Origin: an uncultured Polycyclovorans sp.
GTDB lineage: Bacteria; Pseudomonadota; Gammaproteobacteria; Nevskiales; Nevskiaceae
NCBI GenBank assembly: GCA_936928855.1
Contig: CAKZHZ010000051.1
Coordinates: 62,001 to 126,000, forward strand
DNA length: 64,000 bases
Direction of reading: 5' to 3'
Part shown: positions 37,939 through 47,921 of the stretch, one piece after another
How the letters are laid out: every line of letters begins with the position of its first letter
Position numbering within the stretch: position 1 is the first letter of the stretch
The notes under the pieces: model-generated
Database searches by the model: none
Told to the model about the DNA's origin: nothing
What the model saw: only the letters and a program-made list of their open reading frames with translations
Made by a program: the position numbers and the translations under genes

Positions 37939-38982
37939 GTGAAAGTGCTGGCGGCGGATATCGGCTTCGGCTACACCAAGACCACGGACGGACGGCAATC
38001 CCAGATCTTCAAATCGGTGCTCGGCGAGGCCAATGAAGCGCCCTTCACCGAGGCCCTGATGTCGGCCCAGAAGCAGCACCCGCGGCATTTCAAGCTGGGC
38101 GAGGAAAGCTTCTTCGTCGGCGACCTCGCCGAAAGCCAGTCGCGTGGGCGACAGTTCACGCTGGATCCTCAGCAGTTCCTGTCCAAGTACGCCAAACAGC
38201 TCGCGATCGCCGGCCTGTGCCCCTTCGCCCCCGATGGTGAGCCGATCCGCCTGGTGACCGGGCTGCCCATCAGCTTCTTCCGCCGCTACCGCGACGCCAT
38301 CAGCGCGCTGCTGAAAGGCCGTCACGCCCTCACCGCGATCCACCCCGATGGCCGCCGCGAGGAAAAGCAGGTCTACATCGAGCAGGTGCGTGTGGTGCCC
38401 CAGCCTTTCGGCAGTCTCTTCAATCTCATGCTGAACGATCTCGGCAAACCGGCATCACAACGCTTTCTGACCCAGAAGATCGGCATCGTCGACGTGGGCT
38501 TCCGCACTGCCGATTTCACCATCAGTGATCGCAGCCGCTATTCGGAGCGCGGCAGCGTCTCCACCGACGCCGGCATCTCCAGCGCCTATACCCAGGTCGC
38601 CACCTGGCTGCAGGAGAAGTCGGGCATCACCGTTGAGCTGTTCCGCTTGTACGAGGCCGTCGCCCGCGGCAGCATCAAGATCAAAGGCAAGAGCTACGAC
38701 ATCGGCCCGGTGGTACAGCAGGCATTCCAGCAGCTGGCACAACGTATCGCCAGCGACGCCAACCGCCTATGGTCGGACGACTGGGACATCGATGCGATCG
38801 TCATCACCGGCGGCGGCGGTCAGGTGCTGGCGCCGATGCTGGCGCCGCAGCTGGAAGGCGAGGTGCTGCCGGTGCCGGCGGATACCGATATCCGCCTGGC
38901 CAATGTCACCGGCTATCACAAGTACGGCGTACACCTCTGGGGAGACGGCAACAGCGCCTCCGCCTCAGGTACTGCGGGCTGA
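37939..38982 (+). CDS. ParM/StbA-like actin-family ATPase, chromosomal orphan
   Basis: A 347-residue actin-fold protein. The N-terminal phosphate-1 loop is AADIGFGYTK; IGIVDVGFRTADF is the phosphate-2 loop and AIVITGGGGQVLAPML the adenosine loop. This is the pattern of plasmid-segregation ParM/StbA proteins, including VTGLPISFFRRYRD. The GTG at 37939 has AAGGAG eight bases upstream; the frame starting at 37849 adds non-homologous sequence. No ParR-like DNA-binding partner or parC-like repeat array lies beside it, so plasmid-type partitioning is unlikely. The 3' end overlaps the convergent acyltransferase by 18 bases. Confidence 0.85.
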   Translation: MKVLAADIGFGYTKTTDGRQSQIFKSVLGEANEAPFTEALMSAQKQHPRHFKLGEESFFVGDLAESQSRGRQFTLDPQQFLSKYAKQLAIAGLCPFAPDGEPIRLVTGLPISFFRRYRDAISALLKGRHALTAIHPDGRREEKQVYIEQVRVVPQPFGSLFNLMLNDLGKPASQRFLTQKIGIVDVGFRTADFTISDRSRYSERGSVSTDAGISSAYTQVATWLQEKSGITVELFRLYEAVARGSIKIKGKSYDIGPVVQQAFQQLAQRIASDANRLWSDDWDIDAIVITGGGGQVLAPMLAPQLEGEVLPVPADTDIRLANVTGYHKYGVHLWGDGNSASASGTAG

Positions 38983-40386
38983 TCGCTTACGCGCCGGTTT
39001 GCGGCGCAAGCCGGACAGCTGCTCCAGCAAGGTCAACTCCTCACCCATGTAAACCGCAAGCCGCTGCATGTGTGGCAGCGTGTCACGGCAGCCGGTCAGG
39101 CCCACATTGAACTGCCCGGCGTAGCTGAGCACCGTGATGTTGAGTCCCTGCCCGTGGGACAACAGCGATACGGGATACATCTGCTCCAGCCGCGCTCCAT
39201 TGAAGTAGAGCGGCTCGGTGGGGCCGGGCACATTGGAAATGGTCACATTGAACATCGGGCGCGTCTTGCCGCCCAGCCCGGCCAGTAGCTGCAGAATGAA
39301 CGGCGCCATGAACAGCGCGGTGTAATTCTCCAGCCCCGCCTTGGGCAGCTCCTGCAGGTGCTGCTTGGCAATCTCGGTGGACCGGTGGATCGAGCGCAGG
39401 CGCGTCAGCGGATCAGCCAGATGCGTATTGAGATTGGCGATGATGAAACTGATGGCATTCCCGGAGTCGTCATCGTCCGCCGGACGGATGGACACCGGAA
39501 TGCCCGCAGTAAGCGGCTGCTCCGGCAGGGCCTGAATCTCGTCCAGATACCGCCGCAGAGCCCCGGCGCACAGGGCCAGAAACACGTCGTTGACCGTGAC
39601 TCCGACCGCCTTGGCCACGCCCTTGACCCGGTCCAGTGGGTAGAACTGCGTGGCGAACCGGCGCTGACCCGAGACCCGACGGTTGAGAATGGACGGCGGC
39701 CCGCCGAAAGGCAGGGCCTCGGCCGTGTTGCTGCCACGGAAGTGCTCGGTGACCAGGCGCCCGAGCGCCTTGCCGACCTGCGGCGCCGTTTCGAACTTCT
39801 GCTGTGCAGCCTGGCTCAGCGCCTGCATCAAAGGCCCCCGCGGCTTGGCCGCGCGGGGCCGGCGGGGGCCGCGGCCGATGGCCCACGGCGGCGGCAGGGC
39901 GGACGCCTTGGGATCGGGGACCATCATCTTCTGGAGCATGCGCATACCCCCCACGCCGTCCACCAGCGAGTGGTGCATCTTCATGTACAGCGCAAACCGG
40001 TTGTGCTCCAGCCCCTCGATGACATGTGCCTCCCACAGCGGACGGTTGAAGTCCATCGGGTGCGAGTGCAGCCGCGACACCAGCACCCCCAGCTCACGCT
40101 CACCGCCGGGCTTGGGCAGGGCGGAATGGCGCAGGTGATAGTCGAGGTCGATCTTGTACGCCGTCTCCCAGGCGGGCAGCACGCCCTTGAGCCGGGGGTT
40201 CTTCAGCCGCTGATTGAAGGGTGGCGCGAACGTCGGGGTATCCCGCATGTGCTCGAACAGCCCGGACAGAAAGTCCTGGGGGGCGTCATCGGGTAACGAG
40301 AAGATGGCCAGCACCCCCACGTGCATGGGCGTCTCCGTGGTGTCGACGTACAGCCACGCGGCGTCCAGCGGCTTCAGCAAGGCCAT
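38965..40386 (-). CDS. Wax ester synthase / diacylglycerol acyltransferase (WS/DGAT)
   Basis: Acyl-CoA-dependent acyltransferase of 473 residues that makes wax esters or triacylglycerol. The catalytic HHSLVDG (HHxxxDG) motif is near 138-144; the C-terminal NVTISNVPGPTEPLYFNGA and PVSLLSHGQGLNITVLSY segments are family hallmarks. The start MALLKPLDAAWLYVDTTETPMHVG is typical. It is divergent from the aldehyde dehydrogenase gene, which suggests linked fatty aldehyde and storage-lipid metabolism. Products cannot be told from sequence. Confidence 0.94.
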   Translation of the reverse strand: MALLKPLDAAWLYVDTTETPMHVGVLAIFSLPDDAPQDFLSGLFEHMRDTPTFAPPFNQRLKNPRLKGVLPAWETAYKIDLDYHLRHSALPKPGGERELGVLVSRLHSHPMDFNRPLWEAHVIEGLEHNRFALYMKMHHSLVDGVGGMRMLQKMMVPDPKASALPPPWAIGRGPRRPRAAKPRGPLMQALSQAAQQKFETAPQVGKALGRLVTEHFRGSNTAEALPFGGPPSILNRRVSGQRRFATQFYPLDRVKGVAKAVGVTVNDVFLALCAGALRRYLDEIQALPEQPLTAGIPVSIRPADDDDSGNAISFIIANLNTHLADPLTRLRSIHRSTEIAKQHLQELPKAGLENYTALFMAPFILQLLAGLGGKTRPMFNVTISNVPGPTEPLYFNGARLEQMYPVSLLSHGQGLNITVLSYAGQFNVGLTGCRDTLPHMQRLAVYMGEELTLLEQLSGLRRKPARKRSARST

Positions 40387-40446
40387 GGCAACTCCCCTCG
40401 TTCGTAATGGATGTTATGGACACAGTGTAGCCCCGCCGAAGCCCAC

Positions 40447-40475
40447 TTGGGATTGCCCCCGTATGCGCCTATACT
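40447..40475 (+). promoter_or_regulatory. Sigma-70 promoter of the aldehyde dehydrogenase gene
   Basis: TTGGGA (40447-40452) and TATACT (40470-40475) are spaced by 17 bases. Just downstream, TCGAC (40475-40479) and GTCGA (40497-40501) form an inverted pair around an inner ATCG-TT-CGAT, so a repressor could bind at the start site. The gap to the divergent WS/DGAT gene is 127 bases. Confidence 0.65.
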
Positions 40476-40513
40476 CGACCAATCGTTCGATAAAATGTCG
40501 AGGAGCCCGAACC

Positions 40514-41962
40514 ATGAGCACCGCCGTTTCCTACCTGCCCAGCGCGGGCCAGCCGCAGCTTGCGGATATTCACCGGATCTTCGAGCGCCAGCGCGAAACC
40601 GCCCTGCGGTTGCGCACCGCGACGCCCGCCGAGCGCATTGCCAAGCTCAAGCGCCTGAAGGACGTGCTGCTGGCCCACACTGAGGCCATGTATGAGGCGG
40701 GCTACAAGGATTTCAAGAAGCCCCCCATCGAGGTGGACCTCACCGAAATCATGCCGGTGGTGGCGGAGATCAACGATGCCCTGCGCCACATCCGCAAGTG
40801 GATGAAGCCCAAGTCCGTGCTGCCGACCCGCATGATGATGGGGACCAAGGCCTGGATGCGCTACGAGCCCAAGGGCCGCACCCTGATCATTTCGCCGTGG
40901 AACTACCCGGTGAACCTGAGCCTCGGCCCCCTGGTGTCGGCGGTGGCTGCCGGCAACACCGCCATCATCAAGCCCTCCGAGATGACGCCGCATGCGGCCA
41001 AGGTCATCAGCAAGATCGTCCGTGAAGCCTTCCCGGAAGATGAGGTGACGGTGATCGAGGGCGAGGTGGAAGTCTCCACCGAGCTGCTCAGCCTGCCGTT
41101 CGACCACATCTTCTTTACCGGCTCACCGGCCATTGGCAAGGTGGTGATGGCCGCCGCCGCCAAGCACCTGACCAGCGTGACGCTGGAACTTGGCGGCAAG
41201 TCACCGACCATCGTCGACGCCAGCGCCGACCTGCAGCTCGCCGCCCGCACCATCCTCTGGGGCAAGTACACCAACAACGGCCAGACCTGCATCGCGCCCG
41301 ATCACATCTACGTTCACGAGTCCGTGAAGGAGGCCTTCGTCAAGGCCTGCGTCGACGTGATCAACACCACCTACGGCGACAGCGGTGAGCGTCAGCAGGC
41401 GAGCCCGTTCCTGGCGCGCGTGGTCAACAGCCGCCACACCGGCCGCATCAAGGCCTTGCTCGATGACGCGATCGAGCGCGGCGCCAAACCGGTCTGCGGC
41501 GGGCATGTCGACGTCGACGACTGCTTCATCGCCCCCACCCTGCTCGAAGGCATTCCCAGCGATGCCAAGATCATGAGCGAGGAAATCTTCGGGCCGCTGC
41601 TGCCAATCATCAGCTACCGTTCCCTTGATGAAGTGGTCGACCGCATCAACGCCGATCCCAAGCCGCTGGCGCTGTATGTCTGGAGCAAGACCGAAGCCAA
41701 CATCAAGAAGGTGATCGAGAACACCAGCTCCGGCGGCGCCTGCATCAACCACGCCGTGGTGCACTTCCTGCACCAGCGACTGCCGTTCGGTGGGGTCAAC
41801 AACTCGGGCATCGGTTCAGCCCACGGCGAGTTCGGCTTCAAGTCGTTCTCCCACGAGCGCGCCATCGTCCGCACCCGCTTCATGATGGCCCGCATGTTCT
41901 TCCCGCCCTACAGCGACTTCTCGCGCAAGCTGGTGAAGATCGTGATGAAAACCTCGATCTGA
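40514..41962 (+). CDS. Aldehyde dehydrogenase, coniferyl-aldehyde/fatty-aldehyde type
   Basis: NAD(P)-dependent aldehyde dehydrogenase of 482 residues in the class-3-like group that includes coniferyl aldehyde dehydrogenase and fatty aldehyde dehydrogenases. General base Glu225 is in LELGGKSP and catalytic Cys259 in NNGQTCIAPD. The hydrophobic, basic C-terminus (MARMFFPPYSDFSRKLVKIVMK) resembles membrane-associating tails of fatty aldehyde enzymes. The ATG at 40514 follows GAGGAG by nine bases; the longer frame runs back through the promoter. The neighbouring WS/DGAT gene supports a fatty aldehyde role. Confidence 0.92.
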   Translation: MSTAVSYLPSAGQPQLADIHRIFERQRETALRLRTATPAERIAKLKRLKDVLLAHTEAMYEAGYKDFKKPPIEVDLTEIMPVVAEINDALRHIRKWMKPKSVLPTRMMMGTKAWMRYEPKGRTLIISPWNYPVNLSLGPLVSAVAAGNTAIIKPSEMTPHAAKVISKIVREAFPEDEVTVIEGEVEVSTELLSLPFDHIFFTGSPAIGKVVMAAAAKHLTSVTLELGGKSPTIVDASADLQLAARTILWGKYTNNGQTCIAPDHIYVHESVKEAFVKACVDVINTTYGDSGERQQASPFLARVVNSRHTGRIKALLDDAIERGAKPVCGGHVDVDDCFIAPTLLEGIPSDAKIMSEEIFGPLLPIISYRSLDEVVDRINADPKPLALYVWSKTEANIKKVIENTSSGGACINHAVVHFLHQRLPFGGVNNSGIGSAHGEFGFKSFSHERAIVRTRFMMARMFFPPYSDFSRKLVKIVMKTSI

Positions 41963-41979
41963 GCATCAACGCTGTCGAA

Positions 41980-42008
41980 GGGCCGGGCCATTGCCCGGCC
42001 CTTTTTTT
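41980..42008 (+). terminator. Rho-independent terminator after the aldehyde dehydrogenase
   Basis: GGGCCGGGC and GCCCGGCCC form a perfect 9-bp stem around CATT, followed by seven T residues. Confidence 0.95.
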
Positions 42009-42082
42009 GTGCGCGTGAGGCACACTGTCAGGACATAAGAAGGCCGTTCGGGGGAGCCGGCGGCCACGTACGAGGAAGACAC

Positions 42083-44494
42083 ATGCAATACCTTCGGTCC
42101 GGACTGGCGCTGACCGGTCTCCTGCTGGCTGCCTGCGGCGGTCACCCTGAAGCCCTCGACCCGCTGGGCGGCGGCGCCAAGGACGCCACCATCAACGTCG
42201 AGATCACCCGCACCGCCTTTGGTGTCCCGCACATCCGGGCGCAGGACTTCGAAAGCCTCGGCTACGGCAACGGCTATGTGCAGGCACAGGACAACCTCTG
42301 CCTGCTGCTCGACGAATACCTCACGCTGCGTGGCGAGCGGGCACGGCACTACGGCCCGGACGGCACCCACACCATTCACGCCAACGACTCGGTGGCCGGG
42401 AACGTTGACAGCGACTTCTTCTGGAAACTGGTCGCCCGCGAACAGGCGATCGCGCCGCTGCGGGACGCTCTCGACCCCGGGCCGATGGCCGGCAGCAAGG
42501 GCTTCGTCCGTGGCTTCAACCGCTATCTGGCTGAGCTGAAGGCGGGCGAGCACGCCGGTCGCCATGCCGCCTGTGCCGAGGCCGCATGGGCGCAGCCGAT
42601 CACGCTGGACGACATGCTGCGCCGCTATCTGCGGCTTTCGGTACTGGCCTCCTCCTCCGTGTTCGTCAGTGGCATCGGCAGCGCGCAGCCGCCCCTGGCG
42701 GGCGTGATCCCCAATCTGATCGACCTGCCAGCCCTGGAAGCCATACTCGCCAAGGACAAGGGACCTCTGGGCTTCTTCCAGGACCGCCGGCTCGGCTCCA
42801 ACATGTACGCCATCGGCCCCGACGGCTCCGCCGAGGAAAGCCCCCTGCTGTTCGGCAACCCCCATTTCCCCTGGGAAGGCGCCGAGCGGCTGTACCTGAC
42901 CCATCAGCAACTCGGGGATGAGCTCGACATGATGGGGGCGGCCCTCTACGGCGTTCCGCTGTCGCTGATCGGCTTCAACTCCCATTTCGCGTGGAGCCAC
43001 ACGGTGTCCACCGCCTATCGCTTTACCCTGTACGAACTGACACTGGTGCCGGGTAGCCCGACCACCTATCTCTACGATGGCGAACTGCGCAACATGGAAG
43101 CCGTGCCGCTCACGATTCAGGTGAAGCAGCCTGACGGCAGCCTGATCACGCAAAGCCGCACGCTCTACCGCAGCCACTTCGGCCCCATCATGAAACTGGA
43201 GGTGGCCGGCCTCAACATCCTGGCCTGGACCCCGCTGAAGGCCTACACGATGCGGGACGCCAACGCGGAAAACACGCGGATGATCAATCACTTCTTCCGC
43301 TGGAACACCGCCACCTCGCTGGAGGAGTTCAAACGCATCCAGGCCGAGACCGTCGCCGTGCCCTGGGTCAACACCGTGGCGACCGGCCCCGAAGGCCGGG
43401 CCTACTACGCCGACGTCACCGCCGTGCCCAACGTGCCGGACGCACTCGTCAGCCGCTGTTCCACCAGCATCCTGTCTCCGGTGCTGGCGCTCGCGGCCCC
43501 CGGGCTGCCGCTGCTCGATGGCTCACGCAGCGATTGTGAATGGCTGACCGACGACGACGCCCCCGCCCCCGGCGTGTTCGGCGCGGGCAACCTGCCCTCG
43601 CTGGAGCGGGACGACTGGGTCGGGAACTTCAACGACAGCTACTGGCTGACGCACCCTGACGAACCGTTGACCGGATTTGCCCGCATCATCGGCGACGAGG
43701 AGGCGGTCCGCTCGCTGCGCACCCGCATCGGCATCCTCAAGCAGCAGCGCCGACTCGACGGCAGCGATGGCCTGGAAGGCAACCGCTGGACCCGCGAGCA
43801 ACTCAAGGCCAGCGTGCTGGACAGCGTGATCTACTCCGGCGAACTGGCGCGGGATGCCGTTGTGAACACCACTTGCGCCGGCGCTGACGGCGACCTCGCC
43901 AGCGCCTGCACGGCGTTGGCGGATTGGGACCTCAGCAACAACCGCGACAGCCGGGGCGGACATGTCTGGCGGGAATTCTGGCGCAACGCCGCAGGCAGCC
44001 TGGGCTTCTGGCAAACGCCGTTCTCGGTGAACGACCCCGTCAACACGCCGCGCGATATCAACGCCGGCAGCGGCGCCGTCGGCCGTGCGCTGGAAGATGC
44101 CGTCGAACAGGTGAAGGCCGCCGGTTTCGCCTTCGATGCACGCATGGGCGACATCCAGCGCTCGGGTGTCACCAGCCGCAACATTGAGCTGTTCGGCGGC
44201 CTCGGCAACACCGAAGGTGCCTTCACCATCGCCAGCAGCCCGCCCCTCAGTGCCGACGGCTATCCGGTGACCTATGGCAACAGCTACATCCAGGTGGTGG
44301 GCTGGGCCCGGGACGGCGACGGATGGACCCCCGAGGCGGATGGCTTCATCACCTATTCGCAGTCCACCGATCCGGCCAGCCCCTGGTTCGACGACTTCAC
44401 GCGTGCCTACTCGGACAAGGCCTGGCACCGGTTCCCCTACACCCGCGCCGCCATCGCCGACGCCGCGGTGGAAACCCTCAGGCTGAGCGAGTGA
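42083..44494 (+). CDS. Penicillin-acylase-family Ntn hydrolase, lipoprotein
   Basis: An 803-residue N-terminal-nucleophile hydrolase. The lipobox LLAAC (Cys17) marks it as a lipoprotein. An alpha chain (about 35-215), a spacer and a beta chain starting at Ser239 in LGSNMYAIG are recognisable; autocleavage before that Ser gives the active heterodimer. NPHFPW and GFNSHFAWSHT are conserved in acylases that remove acyl chains from homoserine lactones, aculeacin or similar amides (PvdQ, QuiP, aculeacin acylase). Quorum-signal degradation is possible. Most relatives are soluble periplasmic proteins, so the lipid anchor is worth noting. Confidence 0.9.
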   Translation: MQYLRSGLALTGLLLAACGGHPEALDPLGGGAKDATINVEITRTAFGVPHIRAQDFESLGYGNGYVQAQDNLCLLLDEYLTLRGERARHYGPDGTHTIHANDSVAGNVDSDFFWKLVAREQAIAPLRDALDPGPMAGSKGFVRGFNRYLAELKAGEHAGRHAACAEAAWAQPITLDDMLRRYLRLSVLASSSVFVSGIGSAQPPLAGVIPNLIDLPALEAILAKDKGPLGFFQDRRLGSNMYAIGPDGSAEESPLLFGNPHFPWEGAERLYLTHQQLGDELDMMGAALYGVPLSLIGFNSHFAWSHTVSTAYRFTLYELTLVPGSPTTYLYDGELRNMEAVPLTIQVKQPDGSLITQSRTLYRSHFGPIMKLEVAGLNILAWTPLKAYTMRDANAENTRMINHFFRWNTATSLEEFKRIQAETVAVPWVNTVATGPEGRAYYADVTAVPNVPDALVSRCSTSILSPVLALAAPGLPLLDGSRSDCEWLTDDDAPAPGVFGAGNLPSLERDDWVGNFNDSYWLTHPDEPLTGFARIIGDEEAVRSLRTRIGILKQQRRLDGSDGLEGNRWTREQLKASVLDSVIYSGELARDAVVNTTCAGADGDLASACTALADWDLSNNRDSRGGHVWREFWRNAAGSLGFWQTPFSVNDPVNTPRDINAGSGAVGRALEDAVEQVKAAGFAFDARMGDIQRSGVTSRNIELFGGLGNTEGAFTIASSPPLSADGYPVTYGNSYIQVVGWARDGDGWTPEADGFITYSQSTDPASPWFDDFTRAYSDKAWHRFPYTRAAIADAAVETLRLSE

Positions 44495-44527
44495 TCGAGC
44501 CTGCTGCCCTGAGGTGCCGCCCGGCCC

Positions 44528-45427
44528 TCAGGGCAGCAGCGCACTCCACAGGGGAACGCTGAGCAGGGAAATCAGGATTCCGCAGCCCAGCACGGTGTTG
44601 GCCAGCGGCGGGTCCAGACGGTGCTGATCCGCCAGAATGGCCGCCGAGATCATCGGCGCCATGGCCGTCTGCAGCACGCCAATGGACAGCACCGGTGCGG
44701 AAACCCCGGTCAGCAGGCCCAGGCCCAGGGCCAGCAGCGGCGCTGCCAGCAACTTCCAGGACAGGCCGACCGACACCGGCAACCACTGATCGCGGCCCAG
44801 GTGCAGCTTGAATCGCAACCCCACCGAGAACAGGGCCAGCGGCACCAGAGTGGCTCCGATCCGTCCGAGCAGGGGCTCGAACCACGTCGGCCACCCGCCC
44901 AGCAGCCCCACCACCACCCCGGTGAGCAAGGCCACGAAGGCGGGGAAAAACAGCACCCGACGCACCATACCGCCAAAGGTGGCCGGCGCTCCGCCGTACA
45001 CCGCCGGCACCAGCACCCCACCCACCGCCAGCATGATGAAACACCCGAGCTGGTCGGCCACCACGCCCAGCGACAGTCCTTCGCGGCCGCGCAGCATTTC
45101 CAGCAACGGATAGCCCAGAAACGAGGTATTGCCGAGGCCGCAGACCAGAATCAGCCCGCCGATGGTCGCGCGCGACCAGCCCAACCGCCGGCCGATGAAG
45201 GCCAGCAACAACCAGGCGCCGGCGAACACCCCCCATTGGGTCACGATCAGGAACCACAGCGAGGGGTCGAGATGCAGGCCGGGTACCAGATCGAGAATCA
45301 GCGCCGGCAGCGCAATCTGGATCACCCACCAGTTGAGGCCCTGTGCCAGACCGATCGGCGGCTGCGCCCAGCGCGCCACCGCCGCGCCGAGCGCCAGGCA
45401 GCCCAGCAACAGCAGGAACGCGCTCAC
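44528..45427 (-). CDS. AEC (auxin efflux carrier) family transporter
   Basis: A 299-residue inner-membrane protein with about eight to ten transmembrane helices (hydrophobic from residue 2 to the end, with short Arg/Gly loops) and the GLGNTSFLGYPLLEML motif of the AEC family. Bacterial AEC proteins such as MleP and MdcF carry malate or malonate. Its GTG start overlaps the stop of the malic enzyme gene (GTGA), so a C4-dicarboxylate substrate is a reasonable inference. Confidence 0.88.
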   Translation of the reverse strand: MSAFLLLLGCLALGAAVARWAQPPIGLAQGLNWWVIQIALPALILDLVPGLHLDPSLWFLIVTQWGVFAGAWLLLAFIGRRLGWSRATIGGLILVCGLGNTSFLGYPLLEMLRGREGLSLGVVADQLGCFIMLAVGGVLVPAVYGGAPATFGGMVRRVLFFPAFVALLTGVVVGLLGGWPTWFEPLLGRIGATLVPLALFSVGLRFKLHLGRDQWLPVSVGLSWKLLAAPLLALGLGLLTGVSAPVLSIGVLQTAMAPMISAAILADQHRLDPPLANTVLGCGILISLLSVPLWSALLP

Positions 45428-47721
45428 GAGTCGCCAGCCGCCTGCTGCGCCTCCAGCACCGTGAGGGCGGCGACATTGATGATGCGGCGCACGGTGGCCG
45501 ACGGCGTGAGGATGTTGACCGGCGCTGCACAGCCCAGCAGCAGGGGGCCGATCGCCACATTCTGTCCAGCAGCCGTCTTCAAGAGGTTGTAGGCGATGTT
45601 GGAGGCACCGAGATTGGGACCGATCAACAGGTTGGCGGCGCCACTGAGCGTGGATTCCGGCAGGATCGCCATGCGGTGTGCCTCATCGAGGGCCGCATCC
45701 CCGTGCATCTCGCCATCCACCTCCAAGTCCGGTGCGCGGTCGCGGATCAGTGCCAGTGCCTCGCGCATCTTGGCCGCGGCTGCATCCTCGTGCGTGCCGA
45801 AGTTGGAGTGCGACAGCAACGCCGCCTTGGGCTCGATCCCGAAGCGGCGGATCGACTCGGCAGCCATCAGCGTGATCTCCGCGATTTCCGCCGCAGTGGG
45901 GTCGAGGTTGACGTGGGTGTCGGCGATGAACAGCTGGCGGCCCGGCAGGATCAGCGCATTCATGGCGGCATAGACACTGGCGCCGGAACGGCGCCCGATC
46001 ACCTGATCGATGTACTTGAGATGCAGGCCGGTGGTGCCGAAGGTACCGCAGACCAGGCCGTCTCCCTCGCCCTTCTTCAGCAGCATCGAACCGATCAGCG
46101 TGGTGCGCCGACGCATCTCGATCTTGGCGAACTGTTCGGTCATGCCACGGCGCGCCATCCGCGCGCGGTAGTCCTCCCAGTACTCCCGGTAGCGCCGGTC
46201 ATATTCGGGATTGACGATATCGAAGTGTTCACCCGCCTTGAGGCGCAGATTGAAGCGGCTGATGCGGCTCTCGATGACCGCCGGCCGCCCCACCAGGATC
46301 GGTCGCGCCACGCGCTCGTCCACCACCACCTGCACGGCCCGCAGCACGCGCTCCTCTTCCCCCTCGGAGAAGACGATGCGCTTGCGCTCCAGGGGCGCCC
46401 GCCGGGCGGCAGCGAACACCGGCTTCATCAGGGTGCCGCTGTGGTGCACGAACTGCTGCAGCCGCTCGCGATATGCATCGATATCATCGATGGGCCGCAG
46501 GGCGATGCCTTCTGCCATGGCCGCCTTGGCCACTGCGGGTGCGATGCGGACCAGCAGGCGCGGGTCGAAGGGCTTGGGGATCAGATATTCCGGCCCGAAG
46601 GCCAGCGACGAGTTGCCATAGGCGGTCGCCACCGCGTCGTTGGCCTCCTCACGGGCCAACTGGGCAATGGCGTGAACCGCCGCAATCTCCATGCCGCGAC
46701 TGATCCCGGTGGCCCCGACATCGAGGGCACCACGGAACAGGAACGGGAAGCACAGCACATTGTTGACCTGGTTGGGATAATCCGTGCGACCGGTGGCGAT
46801 CACCGCATCGTCGCGCACCGCCTTGACGTCCTCCGGCAGAATCTCCGGACGCGGGTTGGCCAGTGCAAACACGATGGGCGCCGGCGCCATACGGGCCACC
46901 ATCTCCGGCTTCAGCACCCCACCCGCCGAGAGGCCGAGGAACATGTCCGCGCCCTCAATCACCTCGCCGAGTGTCCTCGCATCCGTGGCCTGGGCATAGC
47001 GGGCCTTGTCCGGATCCATCAATTCGGTCCGCCCCTGATACACCACGCCCGCAAGATCGGTCAGCCAGATATTGCCGATCGGCAGCCCCAGGTCCACCAG
47101 CAATTCCACACAGGCCAGCGCCGCCGCGCCGGCACCACTGACCACCAGCTTGATCTGGTCGATGCGCTTGCCGCTCACCGCCAGCGCGTTCAGGGTGGCC
47201 GCGCCAACGATGATGGCAGTGCCGTGCTGGTCATCGTGAAACACCGGGATCTTCATCCGGTTGCGCAACTTGCGCTCCACCTCGAAACACTCGGGGGCCT
47301 TGATGTCTTCGAGGTTGATCCCACCGAAGGTGGGCTCCAGGGCGGCAATGATGTCGACCAGCTTGTCCGGGTCCTGCTCATTGAGTTCGATATCGAACAC
47401 ATCGATACCGGCGAACTTCTTGAACAGCACGGCCTTGCCTTCCATCACCGGCTTGGCCGCCAGCGGCCCGATGTTTCCCAGGCCCAGCACGGCTGTGCCA
47501 TTGGTCACCACCGCCACCAGGTTGCCCCGCGCGGTGTAGCGGAAGGCATGGGTCGGATCGGCCACGATCTCTTCGCAGGCGGCCGCGACCCCCGGGGAAT
47601 ACGCCAGCGACAGATCGCGCTGATTGGTGAGCTGTTTGGTGGCGGTCACCGACAATTTGCCGGGCACCGGCAACGCGTGATACTCCAGCGCCGCCTCTCG
47701 CAGATTCTTTTCGGGGTTCAT
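45424..47721 (-). CDS. maeB: NADP-dependent malic enzyme
   Basis: Oxidatively decarboxylates malate to pyruvate, giving NADPH. A 765-residue two-part protein: malic enzyme domain (about 1-430, with [18 protein letters not shown] and the NADP-binding GAGAAALAC) fused to a phosphotransacetylase-like regulatory domain (about 435-765), as in MaeB. The ATG at 47721 with AAAGGA upstream gives the normal N-terminus. NADPH from this enzyme would serve lipid synthesis, which fits the WS/DGAT and desaturase genes nearby. About 200 bases upstream contain no gene. Confidence 0.97.
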   Translation of the reverse strand: MNPEKNLREAALEYHALPVPGKLSVTATKQLTNQRDLSLAYSPGVAAACEEIVADPTHAFRYTARGNLVAVVTNGTAVLGLGNIGPLAAKPVMEGKAVLFKKFAGIDVFDIELNEQDPDKLVDIIAALEPTFGGINLEDIKAPECFEVERKLRNRMKIPVFHDDQHGTAIIVGAATLNALAVSGKRIDQIKLVVSGAGAAALACVELLVDLGLPIGNIWLTDLAGVVYQGRTELMDPDKARYAQATDARTLGEVIEGADMFLGLSAGGVLKPEMVARMAPAPIVFALANPRPEILPEDVKAVRDDAVIATGRTDYPNQVNNVLCFPFLFRGALDVGATGISRGMEIAAVHAIAQLAREEANDAVATAYGNSSLAFGPEYLIPKPFDPRLLVRIAPAVAKAAMAEGIALRPIDDIDAYRERLQQFVHHSGTLMKPVFAAARRAPLERKRIVFSEGEEERVLRAVQVVVDERVARPILVGRPAVIESRISRFNLRLKAGEHFDIVNPEYDRRYREYWEDYRARMARRGMTEQFAKIEMRRRTTLIGSMLLKKGEGDGLVCGTFGTTGLHLKYIDQVIGRRSGASVYAAMNALILPGRQLFIADTHVNLDPTAAEIAEITLMAAESIRRFGIEPKAALLSHSNFGTHEDAAAAKMREALALIRDRAPDLEVDGEMHGDAALDEAHRMAILPESTLSGAANLLIGPNLGASNIAYNLLKTAAGQNVAIGPLLLGCAAPVNILTPSATVRRIINVAALTVLEAQQAAGDS

Positions 47722-47921
47722 GCCTGTTCCTTTGCGCCGCCAGGGCAGGCGGCCAGCCCGCCGGTGCGCCCTGCCCCATCCGCTCGGCCGCACAGCTGGC
47801 CCCGGGGGCGGGCAGAAATCACCGGCACCCCACCATTATACGGGGCGACCTCCTCCGAAAGGATGAGCACATCGGGCTATGGCGTTCCCTCGCACAAGGG
47901 TGTAGGGGCTCGCGGCCGCCT

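Noticed and set aside
37939..40386. ParM-like gene plus neighbour as an integrated plasmid or phage fragment
   Set aside because: No integrase, replication or phage genes, no att-like repeats, and flanking genes are ordinary chromosomal ones.
47722..47921. Possible small gene or RNA in the 200-base gap upstream of maeB
   Set aside because: No start with a ribosome-binding site, no conserved frame and no recognisable RNA structure; probably promoter and 3'-end sequence only.
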